Part shown: piece after piece, positions 8,119 to 16,002 of the stretch | Layout of the letters: the number at the start of each line of letters is the position of its first letter | Numbering within the stretch: position 1 is the first letter of the stretch | Assembly: GCA_003222395.1 (NCBI GenBank) | Contig: QHWB01000040.1 | Coordinates: forward strand, 64,573 to 128,572 | Origin: Acidobacteriota bacterium | GTDB lineage: Bacteria; Acidobacteriota; Vicinamibacteria; Vicinamibacterales; CAVVIG01 | Reading direction: 5' to 3' | DNA: 64,000 nt | Made by a program: the position numbers and the translations under genes | Notes under the pieces: generated by a model | Seen by the model: only the letters and a program-made list of their open reading frames with translations | Database searches by the model: none | What the model was told of the DNA's origin: nothing

Positions 8119-8484
8119 GTGGCCGTTCCGCGCATCTCCAAAGAAGATCTGAAACAACGTCTCGACAGCGGAAGCGCTCCGGTCATCGTCGACGCGCGCC
8201 TGAAATATCCCTACGAACACAGCACCGTCAAGCTTCCGGGCGCGCTTCGCTACCTGCCGGACGGGCCGGCGCCGTCGCTGCCTCGCGATCGGGAGATCGT
8301 CGTCTACGACTCCGATCCCAATGAACTGGCGAGCTCTCACGTGGCCGCCGAGCTCATCCGCCAAGGATATCGCGCTGCCGCGCTCAAGGGCGGCATCGTC
8401 GAGTGGCTGACGGCGAATTTGCCGACTGAATCGAAAGAGGCTCCGAAGCAGGCGCCGCCCGAACCTGGCGCCCTGAAAGGCTAG
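8119..8484 (+). CDS. Rhodanese-like domain protein without the catalytic cysteine
   Basis: Single rhodanese-like domain of 121 residues. The fold is visible as VIVDARLKYPYEHSTVKLPGA (split here at residues 22-42), EIVVYDSDPNELASSHVAAEL, and AALKGGIVEWL. In active sulfurtransferases the sixth-strand loop reads YCxxGxxS; here it is YDSDPNELAS, so Asp replaces the persulfide-bearing Cys and activity is unlikely. It may bind an anion or a partner. The C-terminal 20 residues are Pro/Lys/Glu-rich. Its TAG stop is followed in the same frame by the PolX-like gene. Confidence 0.8.
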   Translation: MAVPRISKEDLKQRLDSGSAPVIVDARLKYPYEHSTVKLPGALRYLPDGPAPSLPRDREIVVYDSDPNELASSHVAAELIRQGYRAAALKGGIVEWLTANLPTESKEAPKQAPPEPGALKG

Positions 8485-8562
8485 CCCGTCGCGTCCCTCA
8501 TCGAGACTCTCGAGCAGCTCGCGGCACTCGCCGCCATCCGCGGTGACAACGCGGAGCGGTCG

Positions 8563-10200
8563 TTGTTGGCTCTGGCCGCTGATATGGTGCGAGCGCGAGG
8601 GGTCACCTCCGAGAGCGAGCTCGCGGCGCTCTTCGACTCACCTCCAGCGGCGGCCGACGCCGAGGTGCTCAAACGACTCCGTCAGATGTACGAAGCCGGC
8701 GGCTGGGTGCTCGTGGAGTCGGCCATCGCCGACATGCCTGCCGACCTGCGGTGGCTGTTCGAGTCGGGCGCGGTCACGCTCGAACAACTGGCGGCCGTGC
8801 ACCGCGCGCTCGGCGCCACGTCGGCCGCCGATCTGGCGGCAGCGATCGACGACCAGCGGATGCGTGGAGCTGCGGGCCTCGACGCGACAGTCGAATCGGC
8901 AATCGCCGGAGCGCTGCCGGCGCTCCGCGCGCACATCCCTCGCATTCCGCTCGGGCGCGCGGTCGCGATCGCCGAACCGATCCTGCAGCAGCTGCGCAAG
9001 ACGCCCGGCGTGGAGTGGGCCGAGCCGGCCGGCTCGCTCCGGCGCGGTCAGGACCTGATTGGCGACATCGAGTTCGTCGTGTCGACCGACCGGCCCGGCG
9101 AGGTGATCGACGAGTTCCTGCGCGGCCCTGAGGTGACGAGAACGCTGCATCGCGGCGCACGCCGTTTGTACGTGCTGATCGATCGGGTCCAGGTCGGCAT
9201 TCGTTTTCCCGAGCCGGACAATGCGGGCGCGTCGCTCCTGTACCTGACCGGATCGGCGGCGCATTTCGACGCCTTACGCGCGCACGCGCAATCGATCGGA
9301 TGGCGATTGACGAGCAGCGGACTGCACGCGGCAGCCGATGGCGCGCCGCGGCCCGCGCCGACCGAGACCGACATCTACTCGGCGCTGGGTCTGCCGTGGG
9401 TCCCGCCTGAAATCCGGCAGGGCGACGACGAGGTCGCCGTCGCGGCTCGAGGCGAGCTGCCGGTTTTCGTCGCGCCGGACGACATTCGCGGCGATCTCCA
9501 CATGCATTCGATCTACAGCGACGGCCGCGATTCGGTCGACGCGATGGTGGACGCCTGCCGCGCGCTGGGATACGAATACATGGCGATCACCGATCACTCG
9601 CCGCATTCGGCGGCGACGCGCAGCCTGACGCCCGACGCGGTGAAACGGCAGGCCGATGAAATCGCGGCGCTGCGCGAACGATTCGACGACATCACGATCC
9701 TGCACGGCTGCGAAGTCGACATTCTCATCGACGGCACGCTCGACTTCTCCGATCGCGTGCTCGAACAGTTCGATATCGTGCTGGCGTCGCTGCACGAGCG
9801 TGCCGGCCAGGAGCGCGACAAGCTGCTGAAGCGCTATCTCGCGGCGATGCACCATCCGTTGGTGACGATGATCACGCATCCGACCAACCGGCTCGTTCCG
9901 CACCGGGCCGGCTACGACCTCGACTACGACCGGCTGTTCGAGGCCGCCGTCGAGACGAAAACGATTCTCGAAGTCGACGGCGCACCCGCGCATCTCGACC
10001 TGGACGGTGCTCTCGCCCGGCGCGCCGTCGCCGCCGGCGCCATGGTCAGCGTCGACAGCGACAGCCACCGCACCGACACGCTGGAACGTCAGATGTATCT
10101 CGGCATCGTGACGGCGCGGCGCGGATGGGTCGAGCCGCGCCACGTGGTGAACACCCGATCGATTGCCGACCTCCGCGCGTTGATCGCGGCGAAGCGGTGA
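8563..10200 (+). CDS. PolX-family protein with degraded polymerase site and intact PHP domain
   Basis: Family X polymerase-like protein of 545 residues from TTG 8563. The polymerase palm has GSLRRG and then GDIEF (Asp168, Glu170) where active enzymes have GDxD. The third carboxylate is lost (VGIR, Gly212, instead of xDLR), and TGSAAHF replaces TGSxxHN. The PHP domain is complete: DLHMHSIYSDG, ITDHS, GCEVDI, ASLH, HPTNR and DSDSH. I infer a metal-dependent phosphoesterase or nuclease without nucleotidyl transfer. Residues of an N-terminal helical domain seem to be encoded upstream (8488-8562) without any standard start codon. A canonical PolX lies at 25.6 kb. Confidence 0.85.
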   Translation: MLALAADMVRARGVTSESELAALFDSPPAAADAEVLKRLRQMYEAGGWVLVESAIADMPADLRWLFESGAVTLEQLAAVHRALGATSAADLAAAIDDQRMRGAAGLDATVESAIAGALPALRAHIPRIPLGRAVAIAEPILQQLRKTPGVEWAEPAGSLRRGQDLIGDIEFVVSTDRPGEVIDEFLRGPEVTRTLHRGARRLYVLIDRVQVGIRFPEPDNAGASLLYLTGSAAHFDALRAHAQSIGWRLTSSGLHAAADGAPRPAPTETDIYSALGLPWVPPEIRQGDDEVAVAARGELPVFVAPDDIRGDLHMHSIYSDGRDSVDAMVDACRALGYEYMAITDHSPHSAATRSLTPDAVKRQADEIAALRERFDDITILHGCEVDILIDGTLDFSDRVLEQFDIVLASLHERAGQERDKLLKRYLAAMHHPLVTMITHPTNRLVPHRAGYDLDYDRLFEAAVETKTILEVDGAPAHLDLDGALARRAVAAGAMVSVDSDSHRTDTLERQMYLGIVTARRGWVEPRHVVNTRSIADLRALIAAKR

Positions 10201-12218
10201 ACCTGCGGGCGTTCGCCGTCGCAGCGGCCGTCGCCCTGACGACGTTCCTGCTGTATCGCGTGACGCTGCTGCCTGGTTTCGATCTCGGCGATACGGCGTC
10301 GTTTCAGACGACCGTGGGCGAACGCGTGATCACGCCGCGCGACGGCTACCCGCTGTACTTTGCCATCGGCGGCCTGTTCCTGCGGCTGACGGGCGGCGGC
10401 GACCCGGCACACGCCCTCAATCTCCTGTCGGCGATCGCGGCCGCGATCGCGTGCGGCATCATCGTGCTCGCCGGCGCGGAGCTCTCAGGGTCGCTGCCGG
10501 CTGGCGCGGCTGCCGCGCTTCTCCTCGCCACTTCGTACACCTTCTGGAGCCAGGCGATCATCGCCGAGGTGTACGCCCTGCATCTGATCTTCGTCTCGGC
10601 GACGCTGCTGCTGCTGCTGCGCTGGTCGAACCGGCCGAGCCTCGCTCGTCTGACGCTGTTTTTTGCGGTGTACGCGCTCGGCTTCGGTAATCACCTCTCG
10701 ATGGCGCTGTTGTTGCCCGCGTATGCGCTGTTTCTGCTAATGGCGGCGCCAGGCGGCTGGCGTTCGATGCTGACGCCACGAGTCGTCGCGATCGCGCTCG
10801 CGTGCGCCGCCGCCGGCGCCGTGCAATACGTGTGGAATCTGCGGACGCTGTGGTTCCAAGCAACCCCGCCACACGGGCTGCTCGACGCGCTCCAGGCGTT
10901 CTGGTTCGACGTGACCAAGTCCGACTGGCGCGACACGATGGTGCTGCGCGTGCCGCAGTCGATGCTCGACGATCGCGCCGCCATGTACTGGTTCGATCTC
11001 AGGCAGCAGTTCGGAATCATCGGCGCCCCACTTGCAGTCGCCGGCCTCGCCCACCTTGCGCGAGTCGACATTCGCCGTGCGCTGCTGATGCTGCTGCTCT
11101 ACGTCGTCAACGTGGCCTTCGCGTACACGTACAACGTCGGGGACGTGCATGTCTTCTACTTGCCGTCGCATCTGATCGTCGCGCTGCTCGCCGCTCCGGC
11201 GCTGACGTTCGTTCGCGAGCTCGTGAGGCCGGATCGCCGCGCGGGCGCCGACCGGCGCGTCCGCACGGACGCGTTCGCCGGCCGCGACCGCCGCGTCAGG
11301 CCCGATCGGCGCATCTATCCGGGCCGGCACATCGGACGCGCGCTGCGCGCCACCGTCCCTTCGCTGGTGATTGTCTATGCCATCGCTCGGGCCTACCACG
11401 ACCTGCCGGCGCTCGATCGCTCCGCCGATCGCAGGCCGACCGAGCTGCTCGAACAGCTGACGACGGGACTCGACGATCGGCGCGACGTGTACCTGACCGA
11501 CTTCAATTGGCAGATTGCCAATGGCCTTTCGTACTACGGCAAAGTGATCCGACCCGAGCTCGCGTACGGCCGGCTGCCGGACGTGCTGCTCTACGCGCCG
11601 GCGCTTGTGCGCGACAACCGCACGATCGGACGCGACATCGTGCTGAGCGAGCGCGCCCGCGCGGAAGTGAACGCCGCGTACGGACCTCTATTGCCGACGG
11701 TCGCTGACGCGCGCGTCGACGTGAAGCCGCTGGCGGCGTCGATCGCCGGCATCCCGCGCGGCACGCGGTATGTCCTCTGTGTGCTCCGTCCTTCGCGCGA
11801 TCTCGCGCTCGATTCCGAAGAGCTGAATCGCGCGTGGCAGCAGCTGATCGGCGCCGCTCGGCCGGATCGAAACGGACACGAGGGCGAGACGAGCAAGACA
11901 CCGAAAGAGGACTACGCCGTTCTGGCCGGTCTGGTGGGCGGGCGACCGCAGCTCGTCCTGGAATCGTCGCGGCCGTTTCGCCGCATCGTCACGCTCGACG
12001 GCGTCGACGTCGAGGTGCGGATGGAATCATGGCTCGCCGCCGATACCATCCGGCGCATGGGCTTCGGCCACGTGGTCGCCGCTCACCGCCACACGCTGAT
12101 CGTCGAGCGCGGCATCAGCTTCGTCGCGTTCGACGATCAGGGGCGTGCGATTCTCACGGCATACCGGTCCAACATCTTTGCGCCGCAGCGGCGATATCTC
12201 ATCGAACCTCAGCGATAA
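10197..12218 (+). CDS. DUF2723 family multi-spanning membrane protein (GT-C-like)
   Basis: Integral membrane protein of 673 residues. The N-terminus carries the family signature: a first helix, then GFDLGDTASFQTTVG, DGYPLYFAIGGLFLRL, and ALNLLSAIAAAIACGIIVLA. About ten hydrophobic helices occupy residues 5-380. A soluble C-terminal domain follows, after an Arg/Asp-rich loop near 345-380. Members resemble GT-C glycosyltransferases such as protein O-mannosyltransferases, with the GD motif in the first loop, but the substrate is unknown. GTG 10197 overlaps the preceding stop as GTGA. Confidence 0.8.
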   Translation: MNLRAFAVAAAVALTTFLLYRVTLLPGFDLGDTASFQTTVGERVITPRDGYPLYFAIGGLFLRLTGGGDPAHALNLLSAIAAAIACGIIVLAGAELSGSLPAGAAAALLLATSYTFWSQAIIAEVYALHLIFVSATLLLLLRWSNRPSLARLTLFFAVYALGFGNHLSMALLLPAYALFLLMAAPGGWRSMLTPRVVAIALACAAAGAVQYVWNLRTLWFQATPPHGLLDALQAFWFDVTKSDWRDTMVLRVPQSMLDDRAAMYWFDLRQQFGIIGAPLAVAGLAHLARVDIRRALLMLLLYVVNVAFAYTYNVGDVHVFYLPSHLIVALLAAPALTFVRELVRPDRRAGADRRVRTDAFAGRDRRVRPDRRIYPGRHIGRALRATVPSLVIVYAIARAYHDLPALDRSADRRPTELLEQLTTGLDDRRDVYLTDFNWQIANGLSYYGKVIRPELAYGRLPDVLLYAPALVRDNRTIGRDIVLSERARAEVNAAYGPLLPTVADARVDVKPLAASIAGIPRGTRYVLCVLRPSRDLALDSEELNRAWQQLIGAARPDRNGHEGETSKTPKEDYAVLAGLVGGRPQLVLESSRPFRRIVTLDGVDVEVRMESWLAADTIRRMGFGHVVAAHRHTLIVERGISFVAFDDQGRAILTAYRSNIFAPQRRYLIEPQR

Positions 12219-12261
12219 CGCGACCACGCGTCCGCGAACGCGGCGGACCCGCGTGTTATCG
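12213..12261 (+). terminator. Large hairpin after the DUF2723 gene
   Basis: cgataac (12213-12219) pairs with gttatcg (12255-12261), and an inner gtccgc/gcggac stem extends it. The left arm includes the TAA stop of the upstream gene. No T run follows, so it may be a weak terminator or a leader structure of the next gene. Confidence 0.5.
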
Positions 12262-12268
12262 TTGAGTC

Positions 12269-12916
12269 ATGGCTCGGCTCTTCGCGCTGTTGCTCGTACC
12301 CGTTCTGATCGCGCCCGACAGGACCGCTCCGGAGCTCGCCCGGGCGCTGCAGAAGAAATACGACACCATCAAGGATTTCTCCGCCGACTTCGTCCACGCG
12401 TACGAAGGCGGCGTGCTGCGCAAGCAGATCACGGAGCGCGGGCATCTCCTCGTGAAGAAGCCGGGCAAGATGCGATGGGACTACACCTCTCCCGAGCAAA
12501 AACAGTTCGTGTCCGACGGCGTGAAGATGTATTCCTACATCCCGCAGGACAAACAGGTGATCGTGTCGACCATTCCACCCGAGGACGAAGCGACGACGCC
12601 GACGTTGTTTCTTGCCGGCAAGGGCAATCTGGTTCGCGACTTCACCGCCTCGATTACCGACGCTCCGAAAGGGATGCCGGCCGATACGCGCGCCCTGAAG
12701 CTTGTACCCAAAGTGCGCCAGAAGGATTACGATTGGCTCGTGCTCGTCGTCGACCCGAACACCCTCGACTTCCGCGGGCTGGTCACGGTCGATGCGCAGG
12801 GCGGGATATCGACCTTTTTCTTCGCAAATCTGAAGATGAACGTCGGTGTGGCCGATAAGGAATTCACGTTCAAGGTCCCTCGTGGCGTCGATGTTGTCAT
12901 CGCATCCTCACGCTAG
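12269..12916 (+). CDS. lolA: LolA-like outer-membrane lipoprotein carrier
   Basis: Periplasmic lipoprotein chaperone-like protein of 215 residues. A short hydrophobic signal segment (LFALLLVPVLIA) starts it. The LolA fold follows with the typical KKYDTIKDFSADFVH, a GHLLVKKPGKMRWDY strand pair and VSDGVKMYSYIPQDKQV. The C-terminus ends with KEFTFKVPRGVDVV, as in LolA, whose last strand carries such a motif. ATG 12269 follows a large hairpin. The next gene, encoding a lipoprotein secretin, overlaps its 3' end, so this carrier may serve that outer-membrane lipoprotein. Confidence 0.88.
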   Translation: MARLFALLLVPVLIAPDRTAPELARALQKKYDTIKDFSADFVHAYEGGVLRKQITERGHLLVKKPGKMRWDYTSPEQKQFVSDGVKMYSYIPQDKQVIVSTIPPEDEATTPTLFLAGKGNLVRDFTASITDAPKGMPADTRALKLVPKVRQKDYDWLVLVVDPNTLDFRGLVTVDAQGGISTFFFANLKMNVGVADKEFTFKVPRGVDVVIASSR

Positions 12917-14720
12917 CCCGTCACGTGTGGCGAGGCGATTTCGCCCCGCGGTCCTCGCCGCCTGCCTTCTGGCCGCGGGCTGCGCCGCGTCGAGCGCGGT
13001 GCGTCGGGCCGGTGATGCGGAGCGCCGGCAGGACTACGACGTCGCGGTGGTCGAGTACACCAAAGCGGTCCGGCTCCGGCCGAACGACACGAACGCACGC
13101 CTCGCCCTCGACCGCGCGAAGCTGCGCGCCTCGCAGGCGCATTTCATCCAGGGTCGCCGGTTCGTGTCGCTCGCCAGGCTCGATCAGGCGCTCGCCGAAT
13201 ACGAAGTCGCCTCCGAACTGAACCCGTCGAATGGCGAAATCGACGACGAGCTGCGATCGACGCGCAACAAGCTGCGCACGAGAGTCGCCGTCGCGCGCGA
13301 GGGCAAGACCGAGTTGGAGTCGCTCGTCGAACGCACGCGCGACCTGCCGCCGCCGGGCCTCGACCTCCCTGCCGGCGTGAAGATGCCGGCGTCCTTGATC
13401 TTCCGCGATGCCAACAGCCGCGAAGTTTTCACGGCCATCGCGCGGCTCGCGAACATCAGCCTGATCTTCGACACGGCGTTTCGCGATCAGGCGCTGACCG
13501 TCGACCTCCGCAACGCGTCGCTCGAGGACTCGCTCAACACCGTGGCCGGCGCGACGCGCAGCTTCTTTCGCGTCACGGCACCGCGCACCGTCGCCGTGAT
13601 ACCGGATACGCCGGCCAAGCGCCGTGAATACGAGGAACAGGTCGTGCGGACGTTTTACTTGAGCAACGCCGACCTGAAGGAAACGATGGACCTGGTGCGG
13701 CTGGTCCTCGACGCGCGCCGCATCTCGCCGACCACGGCGACCAATGCGATCACGATCCAGGATTCGCCCGAGCGCATCGCAGCGGCCGCGCGGCTCCTGG
13801 CTGCCATCGACAAGGCGCGGCCCGAAGTGATCATCGACGTCGAGCTGCTCGAAGTGAACCGCACCAAGCTGCTCGAGTACGGACTGCAGATCGCGTCTGC
13901 CGGAACGAACGGGATCAATGGCAGCGCCGCGATTGCCGCCAACAGCGCCGGCGCCGTCACGCTTCACACGCTCCGTAATCTGACGCAGTCCGACGTGCTG
14001 CTAACCGCCGTCCCGTCGTTGTACTACCGGCTGTTGAAGACGGACGCGAATACCCGGACGCTGGCGAACCCGCAGCTGCGGACAACGGATGGCCTGCAAG
14101 CGACCGCGCGATTCGGCGAGCAGGTGCCGGTGCCAGTCACGACGTTCGCGCCCTTCGCTACCGGCGGCGCGCCGCAGCAGCCGATCACGTCGTTCAACTA
14201 TCAGAACATCGGCGTGAACATCACGATCACGCCGCGCACCCACTTCGACGACGACGTGTCGCTGCAAGTGAATGTCTCGGTGACCAACATCTCCGGCACC
14301 GGCTTCGGCGGGCTGCCGACGTTCGGCAACCGCGAGATCAATACAGTCATCCGCCTGCGCGACGGCGAGACGAACATGCTGGCAGGATTGATTCGCGACG
14401 ACGAGCGCAACTCCCTCGAAGGCGTGCCGGGACTGAGTGACGTCCCGCTGGTCGGAAGGTTGTTCGCGCACAACCAGAAAACGACCGATCAGACCGATAT
14501 CATCCTGACGCTCACGCCGCACATCATTCGCGTGCTGGATCTGAACGAGGTCGACCTGCGTCCGTTCCGCCTCGGACGCGACTCGATCGCGCCAATCACC
14601 GAGCTGCCGTTGCCGATCGAGATGCCGCGGCCGATCGCTCCTCCGACGGGACCCACCGGACCGACAGGTCCTATGGGCGTCACGGGCGTCACGGGACCAA
14701 CGGGCTCGATTCGATTCTAG
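12891..14720 (+). CDS. Lipoprotein secretin (GspD/PilQ superfamily) with collagen-like C-terminus
   Basis: Outer-membrane secretin of 609 residues from ATG 12891; GTG 12927 would give a shorter, neater signal peptide. A lipobox (LAAGC) marks a lipoprotein. Two TPR-like units follow (YDVAVVEYTKAVRLRPND and LDQALAEYEVASELNPSN). After a secretin/TonB short N domain (VFTAIARLANISLIFD) and an N1-like domain (VRTFYLSNADLKETMDLVR) comes the secretin core, with the VPGLSDVPLVGRLF signature and an ILTLTPHIIR end. The tail contains six Gly-Pro-Thr-like triplets. Likely the outer pore of a type II secretion or type IV pilus system whose other parts are not in the window. Confidence 0.88.
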   Translation: MLSSHPHASPSRVARRFRPAVLAACLLAAGCAASSAVRRAGDAERRQDYDVAVVEYTKAVRLRPNDTNARLALDRAKLRASQAHFIQGRRFVSLARLDQALAEYEVASELNPSNGEIDDELRSTRNKLRTRVAVAREGKTELESLVERTRDLPPPGLDLPAGVKMPASLIFRDANSREVFTAIARLANISLIFDTAFRDQALTVDLRNASLEDSLNTVAGATRSFFRVTAPRTVAVIPDTPAKRREYEEQVVRTFYLSNADLKETMDLVRLVLDARRISPTTATNAITIQDSPERIAAAARLLAAIDKARPEVIIDVELLEVNRTKLLEYGLQIASAGTNGINGSAAIAANSAGAVTLHTLRNLTQSDVLLTAVPSLYYRLLKTDANTRTLANPQLRTTDGLQATARFGEQVPVPVTTFAPFATGGAPQQPITSFNYQNIGVNITITPRTHFDDDVSLQVNVSVTNISGTGFGGLPTFGNREINTVIRLRDGETNMLAGLIRDDERNSLEGVPGLSDVPLVGRLFAHNQKTTDQTDIILTLTPHIIRVLDLNEVDLRPFRLGRDSIAPITELPLPIEMPRPIAPPTGPTGPTGPMGVTGVTGPTGSIRF

Positions 14721-14722
14721 GG

Positions 14723-15979
14723 TTACGCCACCTTTGCGACTCGGGCGCCGAGACCCTGCAGCCTTTCCACCAGGCGTCCATAGCCTCGTTCGACCGTTTC
14801 GAGCGGGGCGAGGCGGCTCTGGCCGTCGGCTGCCAACCCTGCGGCAATCAACGCCATTCCCGAACGAAGATCGCGGCTGTCGAGCGGACGGCCGCGCAGC
14901 CGGCGCGGACCGCTGACGATGATCCGGTGCGGATCGCACAGGAAGAGATCCGCGCTCATGCTGCTCAACTGCTCCAGCGCGAAGAGTCGCAGCTCGTAGA
15001 GCCAGTCGTGCACCAGCGTCTGTCCCTCGCACTGCGTCGCCAGCACGGTGACAAGGCTCACCATGTCGCTCGGGAATCCCGGCCAGAGACCGGTGGTGAT
15101 CCGTCCTGCGGCATGCGGCCGCGATCGATGCACGCAGAACACATCGCCGTCCATCGCGCATTCGATCTTCATGCGCTTCAGTACCGCGGCAATCACTTCG
15201 ATGTCCTCGGTACGCGCGCCGCGAACCTGGATCTCGCCTCCAGTCACGGCGGCGACGACCGCCCAGCTTCCCGCTTCGATGTAGTCGCCCCACAGCTGAT
15301 GCTCGGCGCCGTGCAGCGGTCCGCCGCCTTCCACGCGAATCGTCGACGTGCCCGCGCCCGTCATTCCGACGCCGAGCTGCTGCAGAAACAGACACAGCTC
15401 GACGACGTGCGGCTCGCAGGCGGCGTGACGGATTTCGGTCACGCCGTTGGCGGCGGCCGCCGCAAGCAGCGCGGTCTCGGTGCCGGTCACCGACGCTTCA
15501 TACAAATAGATCGACGTCGGCTGCAGACCGTGCGGCGTTTCGAGGATGTGGCCCGGTCCCGCGACGTTCCGCGCGCCCATCGCCAGCAGCGCCTCGAGAT
15601 GCGTGCCGATCGTGCGGCGCGCCGGAAAGTCGCCGCCGGGCGGCGCCAGATGCGCGCGCCCTCTGCGCGCCAGCAGTGGACCGAGCAGCAGGACCGACCC
15701 GCGCAGCCGGCCGACGAGCGCGCCGTCGGGCTCGTGCTTGACGACGTCGGGACAGCGCACGCGAAGCGTCGTGCTCCCAATGCCTTCGACATGTCCGCCA
15801 AGATCGAGGATGAGCCGCGCCATCACCTCGACGTCGCTGATGCGCGGCACGTTGGTCAGCACGCATTCTTCGGTGGTGAGGAGGCACGCCGCGAGGATCG
15901 GCAGCGCCGCGTTCTTGTTGCCTTCCACCTCCACCGATCCCGACAGGCGTTGACCGCCTTCAATCACAAGCGTCGACAT
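14723..15979 (-). CDS. murA: UDP-N-acetylglucosamine 1-carboxyvinyltransferase, Asp-type
   Basis: First committed step of peptidoglycan precursor synthesis: adds enolpyruvate to UDP-GlcNAc. The 418 residues contain GNKNAALPILAA with Lys22 and Asn23, PGFPSDM with the catalytic Asp, and DLRSGMALIAAGLAA. At the position of Cys115 the loop reads PPGGDFPARR, so Asp117 replaces the PEP-binding Cys that fosfomycin alkylates; such Asp enzymes in Mycobacterium and Borrelia are naturally resistant. ATG 15979 follows aaggaccagg. Last gene of the nagZ-to-murA operon, 23 bases after murB. Confidence 0.93.
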   Translation of the reverse strand: MSTLVIEGGQRLSGSVEVEGNKNAALPILAACLLTTEECVLTNVPRISDVEVMARLILDLGGHVEGIGSTTLRVRCPDVVKHEPDGALVGRLRGSVLLLGPLLARRGRAHLAPPGGDFPARRTIGTHLEALLAMGARNVAGPGHILETPHGLQPTSIYLYEASVTGTETALLAAAAANGVTEIRHAACEPHVVELCLFLQQLGVGMTGAGTSTIRVEGGGPLHGAEHQLWGDYIEAGSWAVVAAVTGGEIQVRGARTEDIEVIAAVLKRMKIECAMDGDVFCVHRSRPHAAGRITTGLWPGFPSDMVSLVTVLATQCEGQTLVHDWLYELRLFALEQLSSMSADLFLCDPHRIIVSGPRRLRGRPLDSRDLRSGMALIAAGLAADGQSRLAPLETVERGYGRLVERLQGLGARVAKVA

Positions 15980-16002
15980 CCTGGTCCTTGGTTCGTTGTC
16001 TT

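Noticed and set aside
8119-10200. Selenocysteine read-through between rhodanese and PolX
   Set aside because: The intervening stop is TAG, not TGA, and no SECIS-like hairpin directly follows it.
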